Part shown: positions 8,725 through 18,222 of the stretch, piece after piece
How the letters are laid out: each line of letters starts with the position of its first letter
Numbering within the stretch: the first letter of the stretch is position 1
From: Clostridiales bacterium UBA4039
GTDB taxonomy: Bacteria; Bacillota; Clostridia; Lachnospirales; Vallitaleaceae
Assembly: GCA_002382805.1 (NCBI GenBank)
Contig: DGAD01000034.1
Span: 1-64,000 of the forward strand
DNA length: 64,000 nucleotides
Reading direction: 5' to 3'
The notes under the pieces: generated by a model
What the model was told of the DNA's origin: nothing
The model's database searches: none
Seen by the model: the letters and a program-made list of their open reading frames with translations, nothing else
Translations under genes and position numbers: made by a program

Positions 8725-9681
8725 TTATGCATATAATTCGTACAGCATCCCAGCTCCGATAATTCCAGCATCATTACCCAGCTGACAAATCACAAGTTTG
8801 GTTTTCAACCCGGACGCTGCTTTTCCCATTTCGTTGTAGATTTCTTCATTTAACAGCTTTAGCAATACTTCTTTTTGATTTGAAATCCCTCCGCCTAGAG
8901 CGATAGCCTCTGGTTGAAATGTATTAATTACATTGGCAATCCCTATGGCCAAGTTATGTATATAGCTTTTGATAAGCTCATATGCATAAGGATCTTTTTG
9001 ATGATATGCCTTAAAAACTATCTCTGGTGAAATATGCTCTATATTGTTTTGGGCAAACTCAAAAATCAAAGATTCCGGATATTTTTTTATCATTTGCTTG
9101 GCTTCATACATCAATGCCGTTGCCGATGAATACACATCCCAACACCCATGGCGTCCACATGGGCAAGGGCGTCCGTCTGCTCGAATCACTGTATGACCAA
9201 GCTCTGCCCCTGCGTGATAGGTTCCTGAAAAAATTTTATTATCCATAATAATTCCAGAACCTATTCCCGTTCCGATAGTAATCGCTACAAAGCTTTTATA
9301 GTCCTTACCTATGCCCGCCACATATTCGCCATAAGCTGCGGCATTTGCATCATTTTCTATATGAATCGGACATGGTAGCATCTCTTGAAGATACGCCTGA
9401 ATCGGTACATCTTCAAAGGCCAAATTCGATGCAAAGACCACTCGACCACTATGAGGATCAATAATTCCGGGGCACCCTACACCAACCGATTGAACCGCAC
9501 CCATTCGAATACCATAATCTTTGACTAATGATTTAACCAATATTCCAATATCATTAACAATCGCTTCCCAATGGCGTTCTCGCCGGGTGGGAATACTCTT
9601 TTTAAATACAATATTTCCTTGCGAATCCAGTACCGCACCAGCGATATTGGTCCCTCCTAGATCAATCCCAATTGAATACAT
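8725..9681 (-). CDS. ROK family sugar kinase (glucokinase-like)
   Basis: Cytoplasmic sugar kinase of 318 residues. GIDLGGTNIAGAVLD is the N-terminal phosphate loop, and the ROK zinc-binding motif CPCGRHGC sits near residue 170 with the upstream AELGHTVI histidine. There is no N-terminal helix-turn-helix, so this is an enzyme and not a NagC/XylR-type repressor. Glucokinase is the usual annotation, but N-acetylglucosamine, N-acetylmannosamine and fructose kinases share these motifs. It is the last gene of the minus-strand operon, 11 bases after the transglutaminase-fold gene, and probably phosphorylates the monosaccharide released by the operon's hydrolase. Start follows GGAGGTAGAAG. Confidence 0.87.
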   Translation of the reverse strand: MYSIGIDLGGTNIAGAVLDSQGNIVFKKSIPTRRERHWEAIVNDIGILVKSLVKDYGIRMGAVQSVGVGCPGIIDPHSGRVVFASNLAFEDVPIQAYLQEMLPCPIHIENDANAAAYGEYVAGIGKDYKSFVAITIGTGIGSGIIMDNKIFSGTYHAGAELGHTVIRADGRPCPCGRHGCWDVYSSATALMYEAKQMIKKYPESLIFEFAQNNIEHISPEIVFKAYHQKDPYAYELIKSYIHNLAIGIANVINTFQPEAIALGGGISNQKEVLLKLLNEEIYNEMGKAASGLKTKLVICQLGNDAGIIGAGMLYELYA

Positions 9682-9692
9682 CTTCTACCTCC

Positions 9693-12191
9693 TTATCGAT
9701 TGAGTATTTTCATAATTAAAGAAGATAAGCCGACATTATACCCACTAAAACCATAGACTACATTTAATCCGTTTTCTGTCACCATCGTCAGTGGATATTT
9801 ATTGGGTTCAACAAATATTCTTCGCGCAATGTCTTCAACATCGCTTTCATCATATAGATAATATACTTTAATTTGCGGTAAAACCTCTAAAGTTTTTTCT
9901 AATGTCGCATTTTCAAGGGCTTGTTGATTTTTTAGAATAAAGATAATAGGTACATTACTTTCACGATATTCTTTTTCTTTGGCTTGTAGTTCATTTAAAA
10001 CATGTTCTGTAGGTTCACGTCCTTCTTCCAGCCATATAACTACAGCTTTTTCATCAGGAATAATATCTGCGGCTTCATATGTTTGGTCTCCATCGGATAG
10101 GAAAAAGTTGGGAATAGTAATATTTTTTAGCATGTCTTGTATATTCCCACTCTCTAACATAATTTCCAAATGTTTGACTTCATCTGCTTGGATTTGTAGA
10201 TAGTGCTGTGTAACCCACAGAGAGCCATTGGGCATACGATTACTGCAAAGTACTCTATATTTTCCTGGCACAAGCTTATGGGTATAAGTTCCTGCCTCCC
10301 AAGCAAGCTGCTCATAATTTAGCGTGATATATCGCCCTTTTTCTTGACGAGCGATGGTATAGTTTTGAAAATATTCCCACCGATGCTGACTCTCATTGAT
10401 CAAGACAAGCTCGCCTATATTTTTTTCTGCATATAATGGGACAAATCTTCCATCCGACCAATAATGTACCTCACCTGTAACAGCATCCAATTTTGCCGCA
10501 ATTCCTAGCGTTCGGTAAATACATACACAAGCAATTTTTTGTGACATTCGACTGCCAATGCCATAGGTCAATATATCTAAAGGATTGGTATATAGAGCAT
10601 CATAGGCTTTGTCATCAACGGATTGTACGTGGGCGCGAAGATACTCATAGACCCGTCGAGGCTGCTCGAGAAAGCGTGCTTTTTGTTCTTGGGTAAAATA
10701 GTTGTCAATAAACGCCCGATATGCTGTCAACTCTTCATAATAAACCCGTGGATTTAAAAGATAGGCACCATATACATCCCTCTCTTGCAAAGCTTTATAT
10801 TGAAGGGCATGACGCAAATGGTGTTTTAACATATCTGCCGTTACATCTTTGTAGTCTTTTAAGCACAAGGAATTAAGGAGCGTCTTCTTATCTTCCCACT
10901 CAAAATCCGAATCCAAGATAAAGGCTTTTAGTTCACCAAAGTTCTCTCCACTTTCTAGGATTCCTTCAACAATCTGTGTCGCTTGTATGTGCTGTTCTTC
11001 CAAAAACTGTGTGGCTTCGTTCGTCCATTGTCTCGCCTTCGCTTTTCGACGCCCGTCACTTTGATCAAACTTTGTACGTCTGACCTGCTTTTCCTCTTGA
11101 GATAGAGGTCTATAGATTTGTGGCGCATCCAGCGGTGCATGAAAATGATAGGTTCCACTATATTCTATGCAGTGTTGCCGATTATTTTTAATCAAAGTCA
11201 CATTCTCTTCATACATGGTCGCAATTGCTTCACCAATATATACATTATCTTTATGTGCAATAAGGTGTACATCGCCTAGTCCGGTCATCATCTTGGCTCG
11301 TCCTAGATGATTGGTATGAAGCTTTGCAATCGGAAAATATTCCGAATAATTTACGACTTCAACTTCAACTTTTGCGCCTTGAATTCCTTGTCCGTATTCA
11401 TCAACTACGGTTATATTAAGCTCTTTGATTTTTGCATAGCGATGCAGATGATTGACCATCTCCACTTGATTGTTCATCATAAACAAGCGACTGTGAATCA
11501 TCATTGCACGCGCCGAAGCCGCATTAAACCAACCAAGGTCTAGCTCTTGTTCCGGCTCACAGGCTCCCAAGTAGTGCCAACGTCCATCAATCCAAGCCTC
11601 AACCCATGCATGGTTGTCATCACAATGGGACCATCTAGGAACATATACCTGTCGTGCAGGTATTCCCACACTTCTTAGGGCTGTCACCGTAAATGTAGAC
11701 TCTTCACCACACCGACCGTTTGCGGTTCGAAGTAAAGTTAATGGCGAGGATGTACGTTCATCCGTGCTCTTATACGTCACATTTTCCAAACACCAATAAT
11801 TTATATCCAATACTGCTGCTTCCATTGACTTGTCTTTGATGTGATGTATAAGCCGTTCATAAAAAATGGGTCTGCAATCTTCAATTTTTTCATTATTGAT
11901 TCTTGGAAAAACCACATAATCCAAAAAAATATCTGTTGGCATCTGTTGGCACCAACCAATATTTTCATACAAAAACATGCCGTGTCTGACATAGGATAAA
12001 AAAACCTCAAATTCAACATTAAACCAATCACTCATTGGCACACAGCTATATATGTATTTTAGATAATGTTGTTCTTCTTGGCTGCATTGTTGTAGCGCAT
12101 TAAAAATAGGGTGGTCTTGTTGCCCTATTTTAAGCATTGTTGTATTAAAACTATGATCAATAGCTCTTAACTGTTCTGGAGTAAAAATCAT
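9693..12191 (-). CDS. Transglutaminase-like domain protein
   Basis: An 832-residue protein without a signal peptide or membrane segment. A transglutaminase-core fold is visible around residues 125-215: Cys161 in NGRCGEES, His194 in DDNHAWVEAW, then an acidic stretch near residue 211 (GACEPE) where the third catalytic residue would lie. Residues ~260-330 resemble an Ig-like or carboxypeptidase-regulatory-like beta domain (VDEYGQGIQGAKVEVE). The last ~110 residues alternate strands and helices like a thioredoxin fold without CXXC. The superfamily includes proteases, amidases and peptide:N-glycanases as well as cross-linking enzymes, so the reaction is open. It lies between cutC and the ROK kinase with gaps of about 11 bases. 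Start follows GGGAGG. Confidence 0.8.
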   Translation of the reverse strand: MIFTPEQLRAIDHSFNTTMLKIGQQDHPIFNALQQCSQEEQHYLKYIYSCVPMSDWFNVEFEVFLSYVRHGMFLYENIGWCQQMPTDIFLDYVVFPRINNEKIEDCRPIFYERLIHHIKDKSMEAAVLDINYWCLENVTYKSTDERTSSPLTLLRTANGRCGEESTFTVTALRSVGIPARQVYVPRWSHCDDNHAWVEAWIDGRWHYLGACEPEQELDLGWFNAASARAMMIHSRLFMMNNQVEMVNHLHRYAKIKELNITVVDEYGQGIQGAKVEVEVVNYSEYFPIAKLHTNHLGRAKMMTGLGDVHLIAHKDNVYIGEAIATMYEENVTLIKNNRQHCIEYSGTYHFHAPLDAPQIYRPLSQEEKQVRRTKFDQSDGRRKAKARQWTNEATQFLEEQHIQATQIVEGILESGENFGELKAFILDSDFEWEDKKTLLNSLCLKDYKDVTADMLKHHLRHALQYKALQERDVYGAYLLNPRVYYEELTAYRAFIDNYFTQEQKARFLEQPRRVYEYLRAHVQSVDDKAYDALYTNPLDILTYGIGSRMSQKIACVCIYRTLGIAAKLDAVTGEVHYWSDGRFVPLYAEKNIGELVLINESQHRWEYFQNYTIARQEKGRYITLNYEQLAWEAGTYTHKLVPGKYRVLCSNRMPNGSLWVTQHYLQIQADEVKHLEIMLESGNIQDMLKNITIPNFFLSDGDQTYEAADIIPDEKAVVIWLEEGREPTEHVLNELQAKEKEYRESNVPIIFILKNQQALENATLEKTLEVLPQIKVYYLYDESDVEDIARRIFVEPNKYPLTMVTENGLNVVYGFSGYNVGLSSLIMKILNR

Positions 12192-12203
12192 ATGGCCTCC
12201 CTT

Positions 12204-12962
12204 TTATATCCTTTTTTTCAATTTATTTTCTAAGCTCGTATATACTTTACGTATCTTTTCACTATCCGTCACCCAGTAGGCATATTCGTCAATATATTCA
12301 CTTCCCATCGTCACTTGTTCCTTGCGATAAACCATCGGGCTGTCATGACGTTTTTTCCCGGACAAATGGAAGGTATGGGCTTGGGTTCGATCAATAAGTT
12401 CTTCAATATTATTCTCATTAACACCGCTTCCAACCATAATGTCAATCTGATCGGCGGATAATTCCACTAACTCTTTAAGCAGTTGTGCTCCATCTATGCA
12501 ATGGTTTTGTTGTCCGGAGGTTAAAATAGTCTGGATGCCAAGTTTTTTTGCCTGTTCAAGGGTTTCATATGGATTTTTTGACATGTCAAAAGCTCGATGC
12601 AACGTAATGTGCATATTGCCCGCTATTTTTATAAGCTCTTGCATATGCTGCATATCAAGTATACCATCCGGTTTAAGCATTCCAATGACCACTCCATCTG
12701 CACCGGCATGCTTAAAAAGTTCGACTTCACGACACATCCGACGAAACTCGTATTGACTATAGCAAAAGTCTCCGGCCCGCGGACGAATTAATACATGTAC
12801 CTTCATCTTGGTTGCTTCCTTAACCAACTCATATAGAGCCAAGCTAGGGCTCGTTCCTCCAACAATCAAATCACTGCATAATTCTAGGCGCATGGCTCCG
12901 CCTTTTTTTGCTTCGATGGCCGATTCTACTGAATCAACACATGCTTCCAAAATAAAATCCAT
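12204..12962 (-). CDS. cutC: CutC family protein
   Basis: TIM-barrel protein of 252 residues, the usual CutC length. EACVDSVESAIEAKKGG, RLELCSDLIVGGTSPS and VLIRPRAGDFCYS match conserved CutC segments. CutC was linked to copper homeostasis in E. coli, but the role is disputed and the fold looks enzymatic. The frame is open to 13001; ATG 12962 is preferred since GGGAGG is 6 bases before it, and ATG 12965 is almost equally possible. It lies inside an operon of glycosidase, aminopeptidase and sugar kinase genes, with no copper gene nearby. This context argues for a catabolic role here rather than metal handling, as inference. Confidence 0.85.
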   Translation of the reverse strand: MDFILEACVDSVESAIEAKKGGAMRLELCSDLIVGGTSPSLALYELVKEATKMKVHVLIRPRAGDFCYSQYEFRRMCREVELFKHAGADGVVIGMLKPDGILDMQHMQELIKIAGNMHITLHRAFDMSKNPYETLEQAKKLGIQTILTSGQQNHCIDGAQLLKELVELSADQIDIMVGSGVNENNIEELIDRTQAHTFHLSGKKRHDSPMVYRKEQVTMGSEYIDEYAYWVTDSEKIRKVYTSLENKLKKRI

Positions 12963-12997
12963 CATCTTCCTCCCTACTTTGCTTGAAGCTTTCTTAA

Positions 12998-14422
12998 TCA
13001 TTTGTTTGTAGACTTCAATAAGTGATACAATGTTGTCACACCACTTCCGGTTGCCCCTTTTGTTTGATACTCAAACACAGGTGTATCCACCCAGGCCGTC
13101 CCTGCAATGTCCACGTGAATCCATGGAATCTGTTGAATAAAATTTTCCAAAAAAATACCGGCGGTAATTGTCCCCAAATAGGAGGCGCCCACATTTTTTA
13201 TATCGGCAATACTACTTTCCAATAATTGACGATACTCATCATAGATTGGCAGTTGCAGATATTGTTCGCCACTTGCGCCTGCCGCTTCTAAAAAGTCTTG
13301 TGCAAATCGATGATCATTGGACAAAATCCCCGCGGTAGAAAATCCAAGTGCTGAGACAACACTTCCTGTTAACGTTGCAATATCCACAACACGATCCACT
13401 TTTTCCTTTTGCTGTACATAGGTCAAACTATCTGCAAGAATCAACCGTCCTTCAGCATCTGTGTTAATGATCTCAATGGTTTTGCCTGACATAGAACCAA
13501 TCACGTCTCCCGGAACATAACTTTCCCGTGATAATCGATTCTCACAGGTCGGTATGACACCGATGACATTCGCTTTGACTTGGTTTTTCGCTAATGCACA
13601 CATTACACCAAGCACTGTTGCACCCCCTGCCATATCCCCTTTGATGCCAAGCATGGATTGGCTGGGTTTTAGGCAATACCCTCCGGTATCACAGGTAATT
13701 CCTTTACCTACAAGTGCTGTTGTTGACTTCGTTAAGGGATTGCCATAATAGCGCATAATAATAAGTCGTGTGTGTTGACTTCCGCTACTTCCTACCGTCA
13801 AAAATGCCTTCATACCCAGTTCATGAATCTTTTCTTCGTCAAAGACATCAACTTCAAAGTGCTCTTGTTGTCCAAGCTCTAGCGCTATCTTTGCAAATGT
13901 AATCGGTGTCAAGTAATTCGACGGCATATTAACTAGGTTTCGGGTCAATATGATGCTTTCCACAAGATTCTTCGCATGGGTGATGCGCTGTTTTAACTCA
14001 TCTTGCATCTCCTCCATAAAACCATATAGAAAAATATCATACTCCGTCGCTTCTTGTGTTTGTTTATAGGATACAGGTGCGTATAGCCCTAGCATAATTC
14101 CTTCAACTAGGGCGTCTACGACAGGTACTCCATAGGCTTTGATCAAAAGCTCAACATGAATACTGCAGGTCTTAATTTTATCTTGTATTAAGGCTTTCAT
14201 CCCTTTGGCAACACAAGCCTTAACGCGTTGTGTACTAAGTTTGTCACGTTCTCCAAGTCCAACCATGAGCGTTTGACACTGATTATCAAACGCTCTAGAG
14301 AGATGGAGATAATCTCCTCGGTGATTATCTCCATCTGCTGAATACATAAAATCAAGGTTTGTCGATTTTTGAGGCATCATACCACAATCTATTTGTATCT
14401 TTTGGTTTAATATTGTATACAT
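12998..14422 (-). CDS. pepA: M17 leucyl aminopeptidase family protein
   Basis: Cytoplasmic two-metal aminopeptidase of 474 residues, removing N-terminal residues from peptides. The catalytic C-terminal domain is complete: GKGITCDTGGYCLKPS holds the metal-binding Lys and Asp, KGDMAGGATV follows, and NTDAEGRLILADSL is the M17 signature. The N-terminal domain (~1-160) is diverged. The start codon overlaps the end of the glycosidase gene by 16 bases and cutC begins 35 bases after its stop, so the genes are tightly linked. A peptidase in a sugar operon is unusual and suggests substrates with a peptide part, but a housekeeping peptidase captured in the operon is possible. Confidence 0.88.
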   Translation of the reverse strand: MYTILNQKIQIDCGMMPQKSTNLDFMYSADGDNHRGDYLHLSRAFDNQCQTLMVGLGERDKLSTQRVKACVAKGMKALIQDKIKTCSIHVELLIKAYGVPVVDALVEGIMLGLYAPVSYKQTQEATEYDIFLYGFMEEMQDELKQRITHAKNLVESIILTRNLVNMPSNYLTPITFAKIALELGQQEHFEVDVFDEEKIHELGMKAFLTVGSSGSQHTRLIIMRYYGNPLTKSTTALVGKGITCDTGGYCLKPSQSMLGIKGDMAGGATVLGVMCALAKNQVKANVIGVIPTCENRLSRESYVPGDVIGSMSGKTIEIINTDAEGRLILADSLTYVQQKEKVDRVVDIATLTGSVVSALGFSTAGILSNDHRFAQDFLEAAGASGEQYLQLPIYDEYRQLLESSIADIKNVGASYLGTITAGIFLENFIQQIPWIHVDIAGTAWVDTPVFEYQTKGATGSGVTTLYHLLKSTNK

Positions 14423-16398
14423 ATCATCTCATGCCCTTTCACACCATAATTGAAAATGTCAATGTAGTCTTCTCGGCACTTAAAATCAATGTCTTTTTCT
14501 GTGGTTACATTATATACCCGCTTAACCTCTTGGTCGCCTACATAGACACTAATATCCAGCGCATTTAATGCATGGACATCTTCAACGGTATATAGATTTT
14601 TCGCTCTTTTTTCAATAATGTAGTGCAGTAGATGTAAGACATCTCGGTTATGCTCCTCTTGATGATTCAAGGTCGTCAACAATGTCGATGGACCGTTATG
14701 CGAAACCACTCCATTGCCAATCAAAGCATGAATCAAATCTCTAACTACTATTTTACACCATTTTGGACAATAATCATTATAAATCGTAAAAATCGGATGG
14801 GATATATAGATGGCATTGTCTAAGCGTGTAACTGCCGGCGTTCCTTCTTGCCCTGATGATGGTGCATGCTGGTGGGAACAGTAAGTATCGCCTTCTCGAT
14901 TAAAGTAAGGTTTAACTGAAGACATTAATATTTGGGCTTTGTCTGCCTCTACTGCTGCTCCTTTTTCATACATCACATAAGGTTCTGGAAAGAGTTCACT
15001 GGCGACGACTTCATTAGGAAGTATAAAATCACGATCATATGGGGACTCTCCATGATAACGTACCCCAAATACATTATCCTTTTGACCACTAAGGTCTAGG
15101 TTTGATTGGTAACTTCCAAGCACTTTACCTCCTTGACGGATATAATTTTCTAAGCGCTCATTCAAGTATGTTGAGTACTGAATGTGGTCAGGTAAAATCA
15201 ACAGCTTATATTTTGAAAAATCCATTTCACTATCAATAATATCAAACTGAAGGCTCAATTCTTGAAGTATACGGACAGTCCCCATCAAGCTTGGTGGCAA
15301 CCCTAAGTCATGATCTTTTGAGGTATAAAATTCTTCGGGTGTTAATACGCCAATTTCAGTAATGGCCTTTGCCCCAAAACAGTAGGGTTCTTTTTTTGCC
15401 ACTTGACCATATACCTGTTCAATCAAACTGTAACCTGCCTCAGATAATTCACCAAGGGGGTGAAGTTGGTCTCCGACGGAACACCCGGCATTCATGGCTA
15501 GCATTTGAAAGCATTCATACTCTAGTGCTGCTTGATTTTTGACCGAGTGAAAATCCCCCCAGTATGTATGGAACTTGCCTGTCATGCCTAAGATTTCTTT
15601 ATCTAAGTGACGTGCATAACGCACCGTCGTAGGAAAATGCATATAGCCCCATCCACCACTTGGCAAAGATTCCAGTTCCAGGTGGGTATATGCGTCAAGG
15701 TTATTTTTTATTGCTGGTCCAATATGGGAGCTATTATAAAAAATACCGACACCAGGAACTCGTTCTTGTATAAAGGCGGTAATCTCTGTCTTAAATTCAT
15801 TGAGCATAAGAAGTGAATATTCGATACGGTTCTCTTTTTGTGTAGGATCCATGTTTTTCTCTGCCATTTTCTCTTGGCATACCGGACAATTACAATCCGT
15901 CTTAAAGAGTATATCCATAAAAAATCCGTCAATACGCTCGATGCCCACAGAATCAATAATATCTTGTAAGTGGTCTTTAAAGTATTTTCTATATCCACTA
16001 TTAAGGCATATCGTATAGTAAAAATGTGGTTCCGCTACATTTTGACTGTTGATGTGATTGCCCTCTCCATCCACGGCTAACCACTGGGGATATTCTCGTG
16101 CAATATAAGCATCCCACTGTACTGTGGTATAGATTGGGGCCTTGATATTTTGTGCATGGCAGGCATCGATTTGCTCAATCAACAAGTTCTTATTATCTAA
16201 GTGAGGATGTATGCGCTCTGGTTGATGCTTGGAAGGGTAGTATAAATTTCCATGATGGCATCTGGCAAAACATGTTATTGAATCTACATTTGCTTTTTTT
16301 AAACGTTTTGCAAACCGTTCTCCATCAAAATTTTTTCCAATATGTTCAATATGCTCACTCGTGTGAAAATCTAAATGAATCTGACGATAACTCAACAT
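14407..16398 (-). CDS. Putative glycoside hydrolase, GHL6 type with beta-galactosidase trimerisation-like domain
   Basis: A 663-residue cytoplasmic protein without signal peptide. The N-terminal half is a TIM-barrel of the hypothetical glycosyl hydrolase 6 (GHL6) type: an early ITCFARCHHGNLYYP segment, then IDGFFMDI near residue 180 with a candidate catalytic Asp, followed by the CNCPVCQ motif often seen after it. Residues ~340-560 resemble the GH42 trimerisation domain (LLILPDHIQYSTYLNERL, a class I glutamine-amidotransferase-like fold). The substrate cannot be read; alpha-L-fucosidase-like and beta-galactosidase-like activities are suggested for relatives. It follows the permease gene by 25 bases. 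AGGAGGAAC precedes the start. Confidence 0.75.
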   Translation of the reverse strand: MLSYRQIHLDFHTSEHIEHIGKNFDGERFAKRLKKANVDSITCFARCHHGNLYYPSKHQPERIHPHLDNKNLLIEQIDACHAQNIKAPIYTTVQWDAYIAREYPQWLAVDGEGNHINSQNVAEPHFYYTICLNSGYRKYFKDHLQDIIDSVGIERIDGFFMDILFKTDCNCPVCQEKMAEKNMDPTQKENRIEYSLLMLNEFKTEITAFIQERVPGVGIFYNSSHIGPAIKNNLDAYTHLELESLPSGGWGYMHFPTTVRYARHLDKEILGMTGKFHTYWGDFHSVKNQAALEYECFQMLAMNAGCSVGDQLHPLGELSEAGYSLIEQVYGQVAKKEPYCFGAKAITEIGVLTPEEFYTSKDHDLGLPPSLMGTVRILQELSLQFDIIDSEMDFSKYKLLILPDHIQYSTYLNERLENYIRQGGKVLGSYQSNLDLSGQKDNVFGVRYHGESPYDRDFILPNEVVASELFPEPYVMYEKGAAVEADKAQILMSSVKPYFNREGDTYCSHQHAPSSGQEGTPAVTRLDNAIYISHPIFTIYNDYCPKWCKIVVRDLIHALIGNGVVSHNGPSTLLTTLNHQEEHNRDVLHLLHYIIEKRAKNLYTVEDVHALNALDISVYVGDQEVKRVYNVTTEKDIDFKCREDYIDIFNYGVKGHEMICIQY

Positions 16399-16423
16399 AT
16401 GTTCCTCCTATTTTGTCCTTTGC

Positions 16424-17248
16424 TTAACCTTTTACTGCACCAGCTGCCAGTCCACCTTCCACTTTTTCCTGGAATAGTAGGTAGATAATCAGCGGTATAC
16501 AAACAGTAATAATAATTGCTGCCATCAAGGGACCATATTCTGATCCACGTTCACCATTAAAATTTAGCAATCCCAAAGAAATGGGCTTAAGTTTATTGTC
16601 GTTGATGAACAACAGCGGGAATAAGACATTATTCCATGCACCTAAAAAGTTAAAAATCGATATGGTTGAGATTGCAGGCACAGACATTGGTAGCATGATT
16701 CTCCAATAGATTTGAAAATATCCGGCACCGTCAATAATCGCCGCTTCCTCAAGGGATGCATCAATTCCTCGCATAAATGTTGTCAATACCATGATGCTAA
16801 AAGGTAATGAAAATGCTACATAAATTAAAATCAAAGCCATCAAATTATTTTTCAAGTTAAACATTCCAATAATATAGGCAACAGGAACTAAAACTGAATG
16901 CATAGGAATCATCATTCCTAACAAGAAAAACAGGGAAATTGCTCGGTTAAATTTAAATGTAAACCTTGACAATACATACGCCACCATTGAGGCGGTAGCA
17001 ATAAGCAAAACAATGGTCATTACCGATATAAAGATACTATTAATAAAATAGGTTCCCATATTTGCTTCAACCCAAGCGACTTTATAATTCTCATACAAGA
17101 ATTTTGCCGGCAAGCCAAAAGGTGAATCAAATATTTCCACATTGTTTTTAAATGACGATAATGCTGTAAATAGCATGGGCCCGATAAAGGCTGCCGCCAT
17201 AACAATTAAGAACAAAAATGTAATGATTTTATTGATATTTTTTTTCAC
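16424..17248 (-). CDS. Carbohydrate ABC transporter permease (MalG type)
   Basis: Inner-membrane permease of 274 residues with six hydrophobic segments. EEAAIIDGAGYFQIYWRIMLP near residue 190 is the EAA loop that docks onto the ATPase. The frame is open to 17296, but a GTG start at 17248 with GAGGTG 7 bases upstream gives the standard N terminus and lies 4 bases after the stop of the preceding permease gene. It pairs with that MalF-type permease and the binding protein. No ATPase gene is in the operon, so a shared MsmK/UgpC-type ATPase elsewhere is expected. Confidence 0.9.
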   Translation of the reverse strand: MKKNINKIITFLFLIVMAAAFIGPMLFTALSSFKNNVEIFDSPFGLPAKFLYENYKVAWVEANMGTYFINSIFISVMTIVLLIATASMVAYVLSRFTFKFNRAISLFFLLGMMIPMHSVLVPVAYIIGMFNLKNNLMALILIYVAFSLPFSIMVLTTFMRGIDASLEEAAIIDGAGYFQIYWRIMLPMSVPAISTISIFNFLGAWNNVLFPLLFINDNKLKPISLGLLNFNGERGSEYGPLMAAIIITVCIPLIIYLLFQEKVEGGLAAGAVKG

Positions 17249-17252
17249 TTTT

Positions 17253-18143
17253 TTACACCTCTTTTCTATTTCCTTGCAATAAACGTTGTCCACCAACCGT
17301 TAGAATCAAGGCAATCAATAAAATAATGATTCCTATTGCACTACCCAATCCATAATTGTCATATCTAAAGGCTTCATAGTACATTAATGTTGTCGGTAAG
17401 TTCGTCAATCCATTCGGTCCGCCTTCAGTCATGACAAAAATCAACTCAAAGACTTTAACGGTTCCAATGATATCCATAAGGATACACATGCTGATAATCG
17501 GTTTAAGCATTGGAATGGTAATGTAAAAAAGTTTGGTTACGCCATTAACACCATCAAGTGCTGCAGCTTCATATACTTCGTTGGGTATAGTGGTTAACCC
17601 TGCTAAGAGGATGACCATATAGTAGCCTATTCCAACCCATATATTTACAAAAATAATCGTATTCATCGCTGTTGACGGGTTAATCAGCCATGCTGTTGCT
17701 AAATTATCTAGTCCAAGCGATGTCAACATTGCATTCATTGAACCATTGGGCATGAAGATAAAATACCATAACAAGCCAACTGCTGTCAGAGGAAATACGG
17801 TCGGTACGAAAAAAATCGCTTTAAAGACTCGATAACCTCTGTATCGGTTATTAATGGCAACCGCTAGCAACAATGCAATGGGTGTATGAAACAACACACT
17901 AAAAAATACCATACGCATCATATTCTTTAACGATAGAATAAAATTCGGGTTGTTAAATGCCGTTATATAATTTTTTAATCCTACAAATTCCAACGCTGCG
18001 CCTTTGATTCCATTCCACTCGACGAGAGAAAAGTATACGGCTCCTAACATAGGAATAATCATAAATACAACATATATGATTAATGCAGGGGCTAAAAAGA
18101 GAAAAAGCTTGGTTTTATCCTTCGTTTTTTTTAATGTTCTCAA
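17253..18143 (-). CDS. Sugar ABC transporter permease (MalF type)
   Basis: Membrane permease of about 296 residues with six transmembrane segments and the EAA loop YEAAALDGVNGVTKLFYITIP near residue 200. No ATG is well placed. TTG at 18143, preceded by GTGAGGTAA with 7-base spacing, is the best start and gives the usual short basic N terminus (LRTLKKTKDK). The frame is open to a GTG at 18197, which would lie inside the upstream hairpin. It is co-transcribed with the binding protein upstream and the MalG-type permease downstream. Confidence 0.88.
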   Translation of the reverse strand: MRTLKKTKDKTKLFLFLAPALIIYVVFMIIPMLGAVYFSLVEWNGIKGAALEFVGLKNYITAFNNPNFILSLKNMMRMVFFSVLFHTPIALLLAVAINNRYRGYRVFKAIFFVPTVFPLTAVGLLWYFIFMPNGSMNAMLTSLGLDNLATAWLINPSTAMNTIIFVNIWVGIGYYMVILLAGLTTIPNEVYEAAALDGVNGVTKLFYITIPMLKPIISMCILMDIIGTVKVFELIFVMTEGGPNGLTNLPTTLMYYEAFRYDNYGLGSAIGIIILLIALILTVGGQRLLQGNRKEV

Positions 18144-18171
18144 TCTGATTACCTCACTAACCTTTTGTAAA

Positions 18172-18209
18172 AAATGAGAACAAAGTGCAACATGCACCCG
18201 TTCTCATTT
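18172..18209 (-). terminator. Hairpin between binding-protein and permease genes (attenuator-like)
   Basis: Arms AAATGAGAAC (18172-18181) and GTTCTCATTT (18200-18209), with an inner GTGC-GCAC pair, sit between the binding-protein stop and the permease start. The minus-strand copy ends in a T6 run. This looks like a partial terminator or mRNA-stabilising hairpin that would leave the binding protein more abundant than the permeases. Confidence 0.65.
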
Positions 18210-18222
18210 ATTAACTTTTATT

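Noticed and set aside
15607..16427. Several plus-strand frames inside the GHL6 gene
   Set aside because: Antisense shadows of the glycosidase gene, without ribosome binding sites.
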